Notes under the pieces: model-generated | Database searches by the model: none | What the model saw: only the letters and a program-made list of their open reading frames with translations | What the model was told of the DNA's origin: nothing | Made by a program: the position numbers and the translations under genes | In this document: one piece after another, positions 36,030 through 47,077 of the stretch | Layout of the letters: every line of letters begins with the position of its first letter | Numbering within the stretch: position 1 is the stretch's first letter | Source of the DNA: Chytridium lagenaria | Lineage: Eukaryota > Chytridiomycota > Chytridiomycetes > Chytridiales > Chytridiaceae | Direction: 5' to 3' | Assembly: GCA_025449115.1 (NCBI GenBank) | Contig: JAHLKC010000100.1 | Location: 82,376 to 146,375 of the forward strand | DNA length: 64,000 nucleotides

Positions 36030-36284
36030 GTGTCGTGTGTGCTGGAGACGATATATACCGGGATTTCTGGTTTCGTGGGCTGGAGTGTGAGGGATCTGTG
36101 GTGGTTGGAGTTGAGACGATTGAAAGGATTCGGTGGAGACGAGGTTAGGACGCCTAAACGCCCAAACCCCCCCTTTTCGGTAGGACACGGAAGGACGAGT
36201 GTGGAAGGTTGATGCTGGAACGTGAGGCGTTGAAGAACCCCAACGAAAAACACATTAAGCCATTACCTCGTATCTTTGACTCAT
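36030..36284 (-). CDS. Possible hypothetical gene, first two exons only
   Basis: ATG 36284 gives MSQRYE up to a clean donor at 36266. A 52-bp intron ends in TTCCAG, and a second exon from 36214 stays open for about 80 codons (HQPSTLVLPCP, GGFGRLGVLTSSPP, IPVYIVSSTHDTIKSAND). Further downstream on the same strand, 35700-36000 has other open frames (VAWLHPDIEGDQRIGRVRNR), but I could not join them convincingly. I do not recognise the family. The extent is uncertain, and it could also be non-coding. It is divergent from the MOK kinase 90 bp away. Confidence 0.3.
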
Positions 36285-36373
36285 CGTAAACGATAAAACT
36301 GGTTTTCGATCTTGTGAAAAAAACACGGTAAACGGGTTGTCAACTTTTTGACAAGACGTGAAACGGAATTACA

Positions 36374-39048
36374 ATGGCGGAGGGAGGAGGGACTGGGGGG
36401 AGTGGGAGTAAACTTGAGGGTGAGTTTATTCTGTCGATTTCTTGAATATTTAAGGTTATGTTATTTGGGGGGTTGCGATTTCATATGGACTGGGAGGGAT
36501 CGAGAGTGTTAGACATGCGCGCGAATATATAAGTTGCGCGTGGACAAGTTGTTGTGGGACAGCACGACGTTCATACGTGTATGACACACAAACGGACTTG
36601 GTTAAATCCATGTACCCTCCTCACCTTCCCTGTTTACTCTAAAACTTATCCTCCCTGATCCCAGACTTTCGCCTCATGTGTAAACTCGGCGAAGGCACCT
36701 TCTCCGAAGTCCTCAAAGTAAAACATAAAAAGAATGGTAAAATCTTTGCCATGAAACGTTTCCGAAAACATTTCCAAAGGTACTCTCCCCCCGACTCCCC
36801 GCATATCTAACCTCCACCGCTCAGCATGGAAGAAATCGAAGGACTTCGTGAAATCCAAGCATTAAGACGCTTAAATCCTCATCAGAATGTTATTGACCTT
36901 GAAGATGTCATTTTGTAAGTCCATTCTTTCTGACAATAGTTTTTGAATGACGGCCCTCTTTTTTTCCCTTTTTTTTTGATGGTGAAAGTGACCCAAAACA
37001 TGGGATATTGTCGTTGAATTTTGATTTGATGGATTGTAATTTGTATGAATTGATCTCGAAAAAACATGCGCCCATCACGGAGATGAAGGGAAAGGTGTAT
37101 ATGCATCAGATATGTAAAGGGTTGGAGTATATGCATGGGTAAGTTCTTGGTCGCGTTGGCTTCTTTTCTTCGTGTAGTTTTTTTTTCAAATTGTTGTTCT
37201 TTGAAAAAGTTTCGTGATTGTCCTAATGGTTTTCGTCGCGTTTTCCAGAAAGGGAATCTTCCACAGAGACATCAAACCCGAGGTATCTTTTCCACCCCCA
37301 ATCTTTCATCCTCCCAAAACTCACTTCACTCCCCCCAGAACATTCTGATAAAAGACACTGTCGTCAAAATCGGTGATTTCGGCTCCTGCCGCGGCATCCA
37401 CTCCAAACCGCCCTACACTGAATACATTGCAACGCGATGGTACAGATCCCCTGAATGTCTGTTATGTGACGGGATATATAATTTTAAGATGGATATGTGG
37501 GGGGCTGGATGTGTGCTCTATGAGATGATCACGAGGGTACCCCTTTTTCCGGGTGCCAATGAGTTGGATCAATTGCATAGGATTCATGCTGTGTTGGGGA
37601 CACCGACGGCGAAAACGTTGAAGGCGTTGATGGGGTAAGGAACGGGGGGGGTAGTTTTTTCGATTCTTTTTGATTTTCAAGGGAATCGTTATTTGATTAT
37701 GTTTCCTGATATTCAAGAGGTTTTGGGTGAGATCCCATCTAACATGTACTTGCACGATTCTATGTTCGTTTTGATTATACAGAAATCGAGCAAATCAACT
37801 CAAGTTCCAATTCCCGCCTAAAGAAGGTTGCGGTATCCGTTCTCTCCTCCCCCAAGTTTCCACAGAGTGTATCGATCTCACTATATCCCTCTTAGCGTAC
37901 AGTCCAGATGATAGGTACACATACCCTTTTTCCGTCTTATCCATCACTCACATATTTAGAATCACTGCAAGAGAATCACTACGACACCCGTTCTTCAAAG
38001 ACGTTCACCTGATTGACCTTAAAACATCAAACGATGCGTTCACAACGCAGAGTATCTCGGTGGCGAAAACCATCATGGCATCGAATCCAAAGTTGGGGTT
38101 ACCAAAAGAGGTGAGGCATTCAGCTTCCTTTTCTCTTTGAATTGTTTTTTTAAGCATTGGATTCATTTACGTCTCTTTGATTTCCGGTATTAGGAACCAA
38201 AAGAGGAGGAGCATCCAGTTATTGTCGCACCACCTGCAGCAAGCACAACTTCAACTCACACCTACCTCAAAGCTCCTAAACAGAAACAACCCTCTCACCA
38301 ATCTGATTCCGGTACATTTCCTATCTTTACTGATCATCTTTGTATCTTTACCGTTTCAACCTTAACTCCCCGCCCCTCCGTTTTATTAATATTTTCCCCG
38401 CAAGGTTCCAATGCTGGCGTTGGACCCACCGACCATCATCCCCCAAAACCCGTCGACCACGAACCCAGCGCCTTTCTCCAAAAATTCAAACGCGACATGG
38501 ACGAAAAACGCGCGGCCGAAGCAGCACTTGTTAAAGCGCGTCGAGCAAAACGACACAGCGGCGCTCATCCTGCTGGTCTCACTGCATCAGCGAGAAGACG
38601 ACAACAACCTACTGCACCTCAGAACAGTGTGGTGGCACCTGCCCCTGACAAAAATACAAACGGTAAAATACCTTTCCTCACGGGTGTTTTTTAATACTTC
38701 TTTTTTTTTAGGCTACAAACTTCCAAGCATACATTCTGAACGCTCCCCGCGCCTCCCAACAATACCACAACAACAGGCCCGCGCAACCTCCCCGCTCTCA
38801 ATCCCACTCATAACGCCTCAGACGCTGAAAAGGGACGTAAACATGCCCCATCCAATCAAACAAAGGTTAGCTTCATTGGTTTTTTTCAGCCTACTCATGG
38901 TTCATAGGAATCCGTCCTTCTCCCATCTCTCACGAACCCGCCGAAACCGACCGCGAGCAACCCTTCTCTGCATATATCCGAACCGTCGACACTGCCGTCG
39001 CTGAAGCAGGGACATGGACAACCACCTGCACATACGGGCTTACGTTAA
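36374..39048 (+). CDS. MOK: MOK-type (MAK/ICK/MOK) protein kinase
   Basis: CMGC kinase of the RCK group, which in other organisms regulates cilium length and intraflagellar transport. The start MAEGGGTGGSGSKLE is followed by an intron. Exon 2 gives DFRLMCKLGEGTFSEVLKV. Then come IFAMKRFRKHF, LREIQALRRLNPHQNV, catalytic loop GIFHRDIKPENILI and IGDFGSCRGIHSKPPYTEY. The phospho-loop TEY is followed by IATRWYRSPECLL, and MWGAGCVLYEMITRVPLFPG closes the lobe. The run GSCR....PYTEY and REIQALRRLNPH are the signature of MOK rather than MAK/ICK. After the kinase domain, RITARESLRHPFF leads to a disordered Pro/Ser/Lys tail (FLQKFKRDMDEKRAAEAAL, then SVLLPSLTNPPKPTASNPSL). It ends TGLR at TAA 39046. 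The exons are joined by short introns and the kinase core has no obvious frame slip. Confidence 0.9.
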
Positions 39049-39641
39049 AAAAAAGTGTGGTTTTTTTGGTTTTGGGAATGCTTATTTCTTTTTACTTTTT
39101 TTCTGATGTTCATACCCCACCGGCCGATTATGGCGTTTTTTTTTTGACTTTTACCTTCTTTTCTGTTTTATACAAATGCACATAGCTTTTTTCACCTTGT
39201 TTTGCTCTTCATGTGTTTCGTTTTTAAAAGGGATTTTTTTTTCGTTGAATAAAAAGATGGAAATATGCGCTTGGGTTGATGCCATTTTGGTGGATATGAC
39301 CTGTTCCAAAGGTCTTTAACGGTATTTTCTATCAACGAAAGAGGAATCTACATCAAGTCTCTATCTGTAGCTTTCTCTGTTGCTTAGATGGAGTAAGAAC
39401 ACGATCAAGGAAAAAAATATAATTACAATGGCAGTATATTTATTCAGAGGTCAGTCACAAGACAAAGTTAAGAGGATAGGAAATGCATAACAAAGCACAT
39501 ATAGTCATCAGCTTGAAGTACGGCACAACAAATCAAAAAGGAAAGCACATTAAACGGCACAGCAAGTATGAAAAAGGCAAAGGTTGATAAACGAATGCAA
39601 GTAAAGTGAAAGAAAGCCATCAACTTCACAAAAGACTACAA
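39049..39641. other. Convergent intergenic spacer
   Basis: Between the 3' ends of the MOK gene (+) and the p62-like gene (-). T-rich on the plus strand. No gene, repeat or RNA seen. Confidence 0.5.
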
Positions 39642-41131
39642 TCAAAGAGCCTCCTCCCTTAACAAAATCTCCACAACTCGATCCGCATTCCCTCCATACC
39701 TCACCAACATCTCCTTCGCCTTTGCTTCACTCGCATCATCATAAACAAGTCCCAACTCCCTAATCCTCTGCAGCGCCTCCTCCATCAACTTCTCCCTCGG
39801 ATGACGCACTTTCACAAATGTGTGGGAAGCATCATGCAACACGTTGGCGGAAGGATAACACCCTGCACATAGGTCATAGTCAGGGCAGTTGCTACATTTA
39901 TGGCGAGCCCCGGAAAACGATTTGGCGTCACAGCTGTCACATACTATGCCGGACCAACGGGGGGGCCACGTCGAGTCTTCAGATGAGGCGGGAGCAAAAG
40001 GGAAGGTCGGGTGTTCGAAGGATGGACGCGCAAAACGGCCGCAACGAGGACCGCGTTGCGAGTGGCAGGGAGAGGCACGGGTGAATGGGGGTTGTGCGAA
40101 TGGGAAGAAGGGGTTGGGTGGGACGTTTGAAGCGTTTTGGGCGTTGGCGAAACTGCGATGGATGTTGGAAAAGATGTCGTTGAGGGCAGGCTCTAAGTTG
40201 GTCTTTGCCTCCGTTGCGATCTAACAAAAGTGAAGCTATCAGTATAAATAGCAACAAAAAAACGCTAAATATGTTCCTAAAGAAACGCCGAAAACTCACC
40301 TTTTCAAAGATAGGTCCAAGGTTGGACTTTTCAAACTCAGTCTTCAACTGCTCCAGCAAAGGCTCGAGGTTTTCGGAAAACTTCTCAAACTTGAATTCCG
40401 GACCATTTCCAGACTTTGATGATCCCTCTCCAGGATCCTCATCGGTGGTTTCGGCAGGCTTCTTTCCCTTGTCGGTGTTATCGACCTTCTCCTCTTCGAC
40501 CTTGGGCTTCTCAGTTTCGGTGCTGGCGAAAGAGTACGGCTTCAGATCCTCGTTGGTAATGTCAACGATAGGGATGGTGCGTCCATGAACGGGAGGGGTG
40601 GCCTCTGCAGACGCTGTAACTTTGACTGGAACTGTAGCCTCAATGGACGCCTCCACCTGAACAGGAGTAGATACCTCGGTGGCACTGTTTGACGTCTCAA
40701 CAATAATGGCGGGTTCCTCAGCAACGGAAGCTGGGGGTGATGGCTTCTCGCCGACAAGCACAAAGGAGGATGAGTCACCCTCAGGGCGAGCAGAAGTGAC
40801 CTCAAAACGAATGGTAGGACGGGAAGATCCCCGGATCTGACGGATCAAGTCAAGGAGCTCGCCATCCGTATCGAGAGCGATGCGATCACCATCACTGTCG
40901 GTGTAAGTGACTGAGATTTGGGAACTGGATGAGATGCTATGGAGACGACGGATCTAATAAAAAATTAGGACTTAAAATGGATGCATGCATGCAACCGAAT
41001 GTGTCAAAGGGGTGGAAGGAAATTGGACTCACATTCGCCTCAAACTCTTGCCAGGTGGTGGCCTCGTTGACAGCTTGGGTGCGGAGAGTGCCAGAGTAGG
41101 CAATTTTTGCGGTAATAGGAGATGAGGACAT
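39642..41131 (-). CDS. p62/SQSTM1-like PB1-ZZ-UBA autophagy receptor candidate, 443 aa
   Basis: Exons: 41131-41033, 40953-40300 and 40220-39642, all in frame with no slips. PB1 domain at residues ~6-85: a lysine (K9 in ITAKIAYSG) for the basic face and a full acidic OPCA motif YTDSDGDRIALDTDGEL (residues 50-66). A candidate LC3-interacting motif is DSSSFVLVGE (core F97-V100), with serines and acids just before it, like phospho-regulated LIRs. A long acidic/Pro-rich linker follows, with FKFEKFSENLEPLLEQL. ZZ zinc finger at about 341-390: IVCDSCDAKSFSGARHKCSN then CPDYDLCAGCYPS. UBA-like end: RELGLVYDDASEAKAKEML and YGGNADRVVEILLREEAL. By family it would bring ubiquitinated cargo to autophagosomes. 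NBR1 proteins add a four-tryptophan domain, which I do not see here, so the order and length match p62. Confidence 0.82.
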
Positions 41132-41725
41132 GGTTGTATAGGCAGGTAGTTGAATAGATAGATTACTCTAAAGATGTGTTGGTTTGGATGAGAATGGAAT
41201 GAGGTGGGGTGAAGAGTTGAGAGGTCTCCTTTTATACAGTATGCAGGTCAGGGTTCACTGGCTATGCAGATTAAGGTGAGTACGCGTCCTTCTCTCAAGG
41301 ACGTATATCAAATGCAGCTAGTTGCGTAATAACTTTTGAGCCACAGAATGTAATGGAACAAAAAAGGACTGATGAAATGCTAGACGCGTGTCCCCACAAT
41401 GAGTTTTTATATCACATATCCTAAACATTGTATTAACGACCTCCACGATCTGCGGAGGAACGGATGATACACGAATTTTTGCCTATGACGCGTTGCCAAT
41501 TTGGATTGGTCACCACAAAACTTGCTTGCGCGTCCACCATTTCTGACAAACGACCCATTTCAAAGCACACCTTAGCCTCCTCCATTCATAAACAAAGAGT
41601 GGTCGAACTGGGAACTCTTCACCACTTTACACCCGTTTTAATTATTACGGATTAAGCACATCACCCTTTTGGCACTAGCTTTTACCTCCTGAATTGCACA
41701 CTCTCAGTCTCATTTTTAAAGAAAC
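41132..41725. promoter_or_regulatory. Divergent promoter of the p62-like and AN1 zinc-finger genes
   Basis: 594 bp between two divergent starts, both of ubiquitin/proteostasis genes. A TATA-like tttatacag sits about 100 bp upstream of the p62-like ATG (41230-41240 region). I could not identify a heat-shock element or Rpn4 site with confidence. The shared control is inferred from layout. Confidence 0.45.
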
Positions 41726-42292
41726 ATGGTTGAATTCCACGATCTAGGCGCTCATTGTAGCAGGGAAGACTGCAAACAACTCGACTTTCTCCCTTTCAAG
41801 TGTCGTCTCTGCAACCACACCTATTGCGCAGAGCACCGCTCCTTTGATCACCACGTTGATTGTTCAGGTCCCAAAACCAACAAAGCCGTCCCATGTCCAC
41901 TTTGCAAGAACCCGGTGAACGGCACCTCCTCACTCTCCCCCGCTTCCGTCATCAACCCTCTCATCGAAGCCCATATTGCTGCAGGCTGTCCAACACCAGA
42001 GGAGGACCGCAAGAACCGTCTCGCTAAGAAAGCGAAATGTGGCGTTAAAAAATGTCGATCTGAGCCTTCGTCCACCTCGTTTTCTTGCAAACAATGCTCG
42101 ACTGTGTTTTGTATCAAGCATCGGCATCCTGTTGATCATCAGTGTGGGAAGAAAGATACGCCGGATGCAGCTGGGGATGGAAAGGCTGCCTCGCGTGTGA
42201 TGAGATCAGGCATGTCTACGGCTGGGGCAGCGGCGCTGGCTCGATTCAACCAAAAAGGCAATAGTAGCCCCAGTTTGCAGGTCAAAGGATGA
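41726..42292 (+). CDS. AN1-type zinc finger protein (ZFAND2/Cuz1-like), single exon, 188 aa
   Basis: Two AN1 zinc fingers in tandem. The first is HCSREDCKQLDFLPFKCRLC with CAEHRSFDHHVDC, the second is KCGVKKCRSEP with FSCKQCSTVFCIKHRHPVDH. The linker is VPCPLCKNPVNGT. The ordering and spacing fit the ZFAND2 (AIRAP/AIRAPL) and Cuz1/Tmc1 group, which link the proteasome and Cdc48/p97 under arsenite or proteotoxic stress. The C-terminus (SRVMRSGMSTAGAAALARFN) is a short basic tail. I do not see a clear ubiquitin-interacting motif or CAAX end, so the ZFAND2A-like type is more likely than ZFAND2B. The ATG at 41726 is the first in-frame start and the gene has no introns. It diverges from the p62-like gene. 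Confidence 0.9.
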   Translation: MVEFHDLGAHCSREDCKQLDFLPFKCRLCNHTYCAEHRSFDHHVDCSGPKTNKAVPCPLCKNPVNGTSSLSPASVINPLIEAHIAAGCPTPEEDRKNRLAKKAKCGVKKCRSEPSSTSFSCKQCSTVFCIKHRHPVDHQCGKKDTPDAAGDGKAASRVMRSGMSTAGAAALARFNQKGNSSPSLQVKG

Positions 42293-43567
42293 CGGACGTC
42301 GTTTTTCGTTTGGTGATCCTTTTAAAGGAATTAATTTCTCATTACGTTTTTTCTCATACACTCATCCCTTTGTAATTTTAAACTCCTGCAGCCCCCCCTA
42401 TAACTTATACTTTCTTTGAAATAAAACGCAATACGTCCCTGAATCTTAACAGTGTTCTTCTGTTACCTTCCCATTGCTCCTAACCAATGTGCTGAGCTTA
42501 CCACAATTGCTTTGATAACATTTGAAACAAATTCAAAAAATAGGATATTTGAAGCAAACAAGACGCAATAACATAAAGTGGATCATACGCAAATTATACA
42601 ACGAAAGCAGTCTTGATTAGCTGGACGGTGGGCCGCAGTTGAGTATTGAGCGTCATAATTATTAATGCCAAAGAGTTCTAAGGGTTATACTGGTGGGCTG
42701 CGGCACATGCAGCATATATGCAGAGTGTCGAACTTGTCTCCATAGTGGTGAGGGCTTGAAAGATGGAAGGCCAAAGGAGAACTTCATAGGAGGGGATGGT
42801 ATTTACATCAACTGCATATTACCGTAACCGCAACAAAACGATTTTGACTCATAAGAGAATGGATGGACGTGTTTAATCATATATATCCCACGTTTTCGCC
42901 GCTCTCGCGGATGTCAGTACATGACGTGAGACGTTCCATTTTCATGTAGTGAGATAATCTACTAAACGTTCAATTAAACATAAATAGGTACATATATGGA
43001 CAATAAATGACAAATCACCTTGGACGGACACATGGCATTTATTAAATATTTTATCGCAGATATTTGTATTAGTTAAATTCACACTTCCATTGATGCACGA
43101 CAGGTATCAATGCGATTTCCGTGTACCCACGACAGATTCAATGCGGTCGTCGTCCTTGTCGACTCATCTACCTCAAGAGTTTTGACTCAAAGAGCTGAAT
43201 GGAATGACTGTTAGAATATGACGTGGGATTGTGGACTCTTTTCCTTCTACCTATCCTCTTTGGTACACGTCCTTGTTGATTGTTCCCAATCCATCTTTGT
43301 GAGAATTTGCCCAGTATTTTTTGTCTCAATACGTTACACTAACCTCATCAAAACCTCACCTTTTGCCGAGCCAATGGAAGACGTGTTCAGTCCTTTCGTA
43401 CTTCAACAGAAGCGGTCAACAGAAGCGGTCAAGAAAGCGGTCAAAGATTCAACGACCTGATGGCGCATGCGATTCATATAAAGGCGCGAGAAAGCAAGTT
43501 TTTCTCCTTCTCACCTCTGCGCTGGGCTTTTCTTTTTTAGAACACTTTTAGACGATAGATCATAAAC
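42293..43567. other. Intergenic interval
   Basis: About 1.3 kb with only short frames. A small tandem repeat of about 13 bp (agcggtcaacaga-like, about three copies) is visible at 43408-43445. It should carry the promoter of the DUF1996 gene. No RNA gene seen. Confidence 0.45.
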
Positions 43568-45265
43568 ATGCGCGTAGACGTTGCTTCGCTTTGATGGTTG
43601 GAAGTGTTGCAGCGAGGAAACAGGGGAAGGAGTTTGGAGGGATCATGAGACAGACTTGTTCTGTTGTGATCGATAAGTAAGTTTAATATTTCTATGAATT
43701 AAATATTGATTGCTTCTTTCTTTTTTCTTTTATTCGACTTATCTCTACAGCGCCCGTATCGACCCCCGTAAGTCCTATCTCCTTTCCATAAAGCGGATAT
43801 TCTAATACTATCTATTCTAGTCGTCAGCCCCGGGAAATTTTCTAGTCATTCCCATACCGTCGCTGGAGCCTCCAAGTTTCACTTTAATTCTACGGGGTCC
43901 GATATCCAGACTTCGAGCTGCACCACATGTTCCATCACCGTCGACAAATCAAAGTAAGCGTCATCCCATCCTCGTCTCACTTCTCACCATTTACCAATAG
44001 CTACTGGTACCCCTCCCTCTACTACGTCCAAGACGACGGCAATTTCCGCTACGTTCCCGCTGACGTAATCACTTACTACATGGCACGCGGCAACGACTAC
44101 AATATAGAGTTCCCACAGGGGTTTGCGATGATTGCTGGGAATCCGTATAGGAGGGCGTTTGGAAGCGTTCAAGAGGAACGAGCTGTTGAGTGGCTTTGCA
44201 TTGGAAGGGAGAATCCGAATAACGGGGTCGGGACAGGAATTCCGCAAGATTGTGAGGGGTCGATTAGGGGGCAACTTCATTTTCCTGTAAGTTCATACCG
44301 TTTCGTTTCTCTTGTTCAACAATAATGCTGACGGTACTTGTAGATGTGTGGAGATGGGCGACTCTACTCATCTGATCAATCGCATGTGGCGTATCCTACC
44401 AACGACAAGGGTGAAATTCAGATGGATGGTGGGAAATGCCCGTCTTCCCATCCGACGCGGTTCGTGAAGCTGTTCCTAGAGTTCTGGTTTGGGACGGAAG
44501 ATTTAAAGAGGTACCCGAGACGCGATGGAGTGAACTTTGTCTTGTCTAATGGAGATCCGACCGGGTTTGGTTTGCATGCCGTGAGTTTTTCCATCGTCGT
44601 TTTCTTGATGCAGTGCTCGTATTGAACCCTTTCAGGACTTTTTGAACGGCTGGGAAAAGGAGTCTCTTCAAACCATCATCGATGAATGCGACGTAAGTCC
44701 AACATATTCTTATGGCTGACTTGTCGGATCTAATTCTTTATACCTGTTGTCACGTAAAGTACGGCGACCGTTTCGGCTTCTTCGATCCCTCCAAATGCGA
44801 CTTTATCCGCAACGGCCGATTCCAAGATAACGCCTCCAAGAACAAGTGTCAAATCGAGGATTCTAAACTTCTTGATGTTGTTGAACCGAGCCTTGCCAGC
44901 AAACTCCCTGGTTGTAATCCTATTCAGTATGGACCGGAGAGAGCCACAATGCAGACTTGTGATGCGGGAGGGGATCCCAGCGTTCCTCCGCCTCCCCCCG
45001 GAAAGGTGGAGACTGAAGTTGATAAAAAGCCGTACACTACTGTCGTGTCTACCTCGGCGGATGGTGGAATGGTGGCTATGATAAGACTAGTGTTGATATT
45101 GTTTTGTCTACTCCTGCCGCTGAAGTGACGAAAGTGTATGAGGAGAATGGCGATGCTGGCGTTTTCAATACTCCTGTCACGACGGCTGCTTTTGCTGGAA
45201 AGATAACCACGGCAACTCCAACCACCACTCGCCGTCGTTGCAAGGCAAAGATAACATATGTTTAG
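43568..45265 (+). CDS. Secreted DUF1996-domain protein
   Basis: DUF1996 proteins are fungal extracellular proteins of unknown activity. The leader is short and hydrophobic (MRVDVASL then MVGSVAARKQGKEFGG, with a one-base slip between them near 43591), consistent with a signal peptide. Family motifs are ARIDPLVSPGKFSSHSHTVA across two small introns, CTTCSITVDKSNYWYPSLYY, VPADVITYYMARG, FPQGFAMIAGNPYRRAF, WLCIGRENPNN, CEGSIRGQLHFP, and MCGDGRLYSSDQSHVAYPTN (family CWDG..LdS.DHksHVAYP). NGDPTGFGLHADFLNGWEKE follows. The C-terminal part beyond the domain (Cys-rich, then Pro-rich PSVPPPPPGKVETE) is a Thr-rich tail ending TRRRCKAKITYV at TAG 45263. The frame slips near 45070. Confidence 0.85.
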
Positions 45266-46696
45266 ATCTTCCATTCAAAGTTCTTTATACGTCTATCTTG
45301 CCAGATGGGGGTTATGGATATATTGCCAAGTCACTTTCATTTTCATTTTCATTATTTTCTTTCCAACTTCCGATTTGTTTCACTTTTGGCGTCGTTTCTA
45401 GCCGATGCTGTGGGGACGGCTTAGATAGTTTGCCGTGGATGGGTGGAGGTTGGGGTCCGTTCTTTTTTCTTTCTCGATTGCGATGCATGGCTTGTCATGC
45501 TCTGCCAGTCTGCGTTTTGTTAACAAGACGTCAGAAAGGTGGAGGTCATTTTTGTAGCTCATTCAAAAAAAACATGGTTGTTTCATGTGCCTAAAACTTC
45601 AGAATATTCTTTTCTTTTCAGACTGCATTATAGACTTATTCCGTCATTGCTTTTAACTGTAGGCTTTCCTACAACCAAAGCTGAATCCAATGCTGGTATT
45701 TAAGCGAAATGTCTTTTTTCATTTTGTAAACACTAGTGCTTATATGCTCAAAGATGGAGAGCGACGTTGACTAAATAGAAAACCAATTATGAAGTAAATT
45801 GAAGGGCCGTATGAAATGTTGATGGAGGTCGCATGGCCGTCATGCCACGGGTTTCCCGAGATATGCCTTTCCCTGAAAACATGAGAAAGGGCTTTACCGA
45901 TCAAAAGACACAAAACAAACAGGTTAATTAATGTTTGTGCACAAAGCTATAAATCGTTCATTGACGAACGACAGATGGTAAATATGATTGATGCCAAGGT
46001 CATCATCTCATTCAAGGGTGGACCGCAGCACCATTGTTGTTCACCCCCCGTATAATGCACAAAACCAATGAGCCTTAGTACATCTATTAATATAAGCGGC
46101 CAGATGTATGCTGATTCGTCTTTTGATTGTTACGTCCTGCTGTTGCGGAAGGCTAATCTTGCGCGGCCATTAATCAACGCGAGAAACAGGGCCTTTATGT
46201 ACATACACAAGGTTCCTCTGTGAGGCAAATAGTTTAGAGTGACAAAGGGGGGGATAGCATCGGTGCAGTTTTGAAACATTGAGATTTAATTATAAGACCA
46301 TGAGATCGAGCGGTTTGAGGGCTTGTAGGAGTATAAAAGGTTGAATGTACTTGAAACAGCGGCTCCTGTTAAAGGGGGATATCCATTGTGTAAGTGCATG
46401 AGGTGACGGGGGTTAGTTATAGTTTTAAAAAGTAAAATAAAATCAAATGTATATATATACTATTAGAAATAAATAGGTGACGCGTAGTGATAGGGATGAA
46501 ACGCGTGTGTATTTTTTTATCGCGTTAGGAGATAATAGGTAAATATGAGGTGAGTTGGGGTCGTGATACGCCGTCACCAATACCATGCGTCCATTTGAGA
46601 ATTCTAATTTATTTGTAACGTCTTAATCCTGATTTGGGAATTAAATAAATAAAAAATATAATAAAATCGAAATAAAATAGAAGGTTAAATTTTTAC

Positions 46697-46733
<37 letters not shown>

Positions 46734-47077
46734 TCCCTTCCACTCTCCCTTCCTCAATTATAGTATTTATACCTTCCCTCTTTTTTTTTTTTTTTTTTTT
46801 TTTTTTCAATTTCCTTTTTCAATTTCCTTTCTTTTTTTATTATTATAAAATATTTTATTTTTTGAATTTCCCCCCTTCATCTCCGTCAACATAAAGGCAG
46901 ACAGCAAAAGCTCCTGGAGAGTCTCTGTTGTTCATTCTTTTTGATACTCCATCCCATCCCCCCTCCCGTCGCCTCATATCCAACACACATACAAATACTT
47001 TTAGGCTGGCTCCTAAAGTATATTCGACTCAAAAGAGAACTACAACTACAACCATCTCCATACCATCCCCGTCAACA
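45266..47077. other. Intergenic region with CT and poly-T tracts
   Basis: About 1.8 kb without a supported gene. The last 400 bp carry a CT dinucleotide tract (46700-46728) and a poly-T run (46783-46806), a pyrimidine-rich layout common in fungal promoters and long 5' leaders upstream of regulatory genes. The ATG of the bZIP gene follows at 47078. Confidence 0.55.

Noticed and set aside
43408..43445. Short agcggtcaacaga tandem repeat as a regulatory array
   Set aside because: Only about three imperfect units, no further support.
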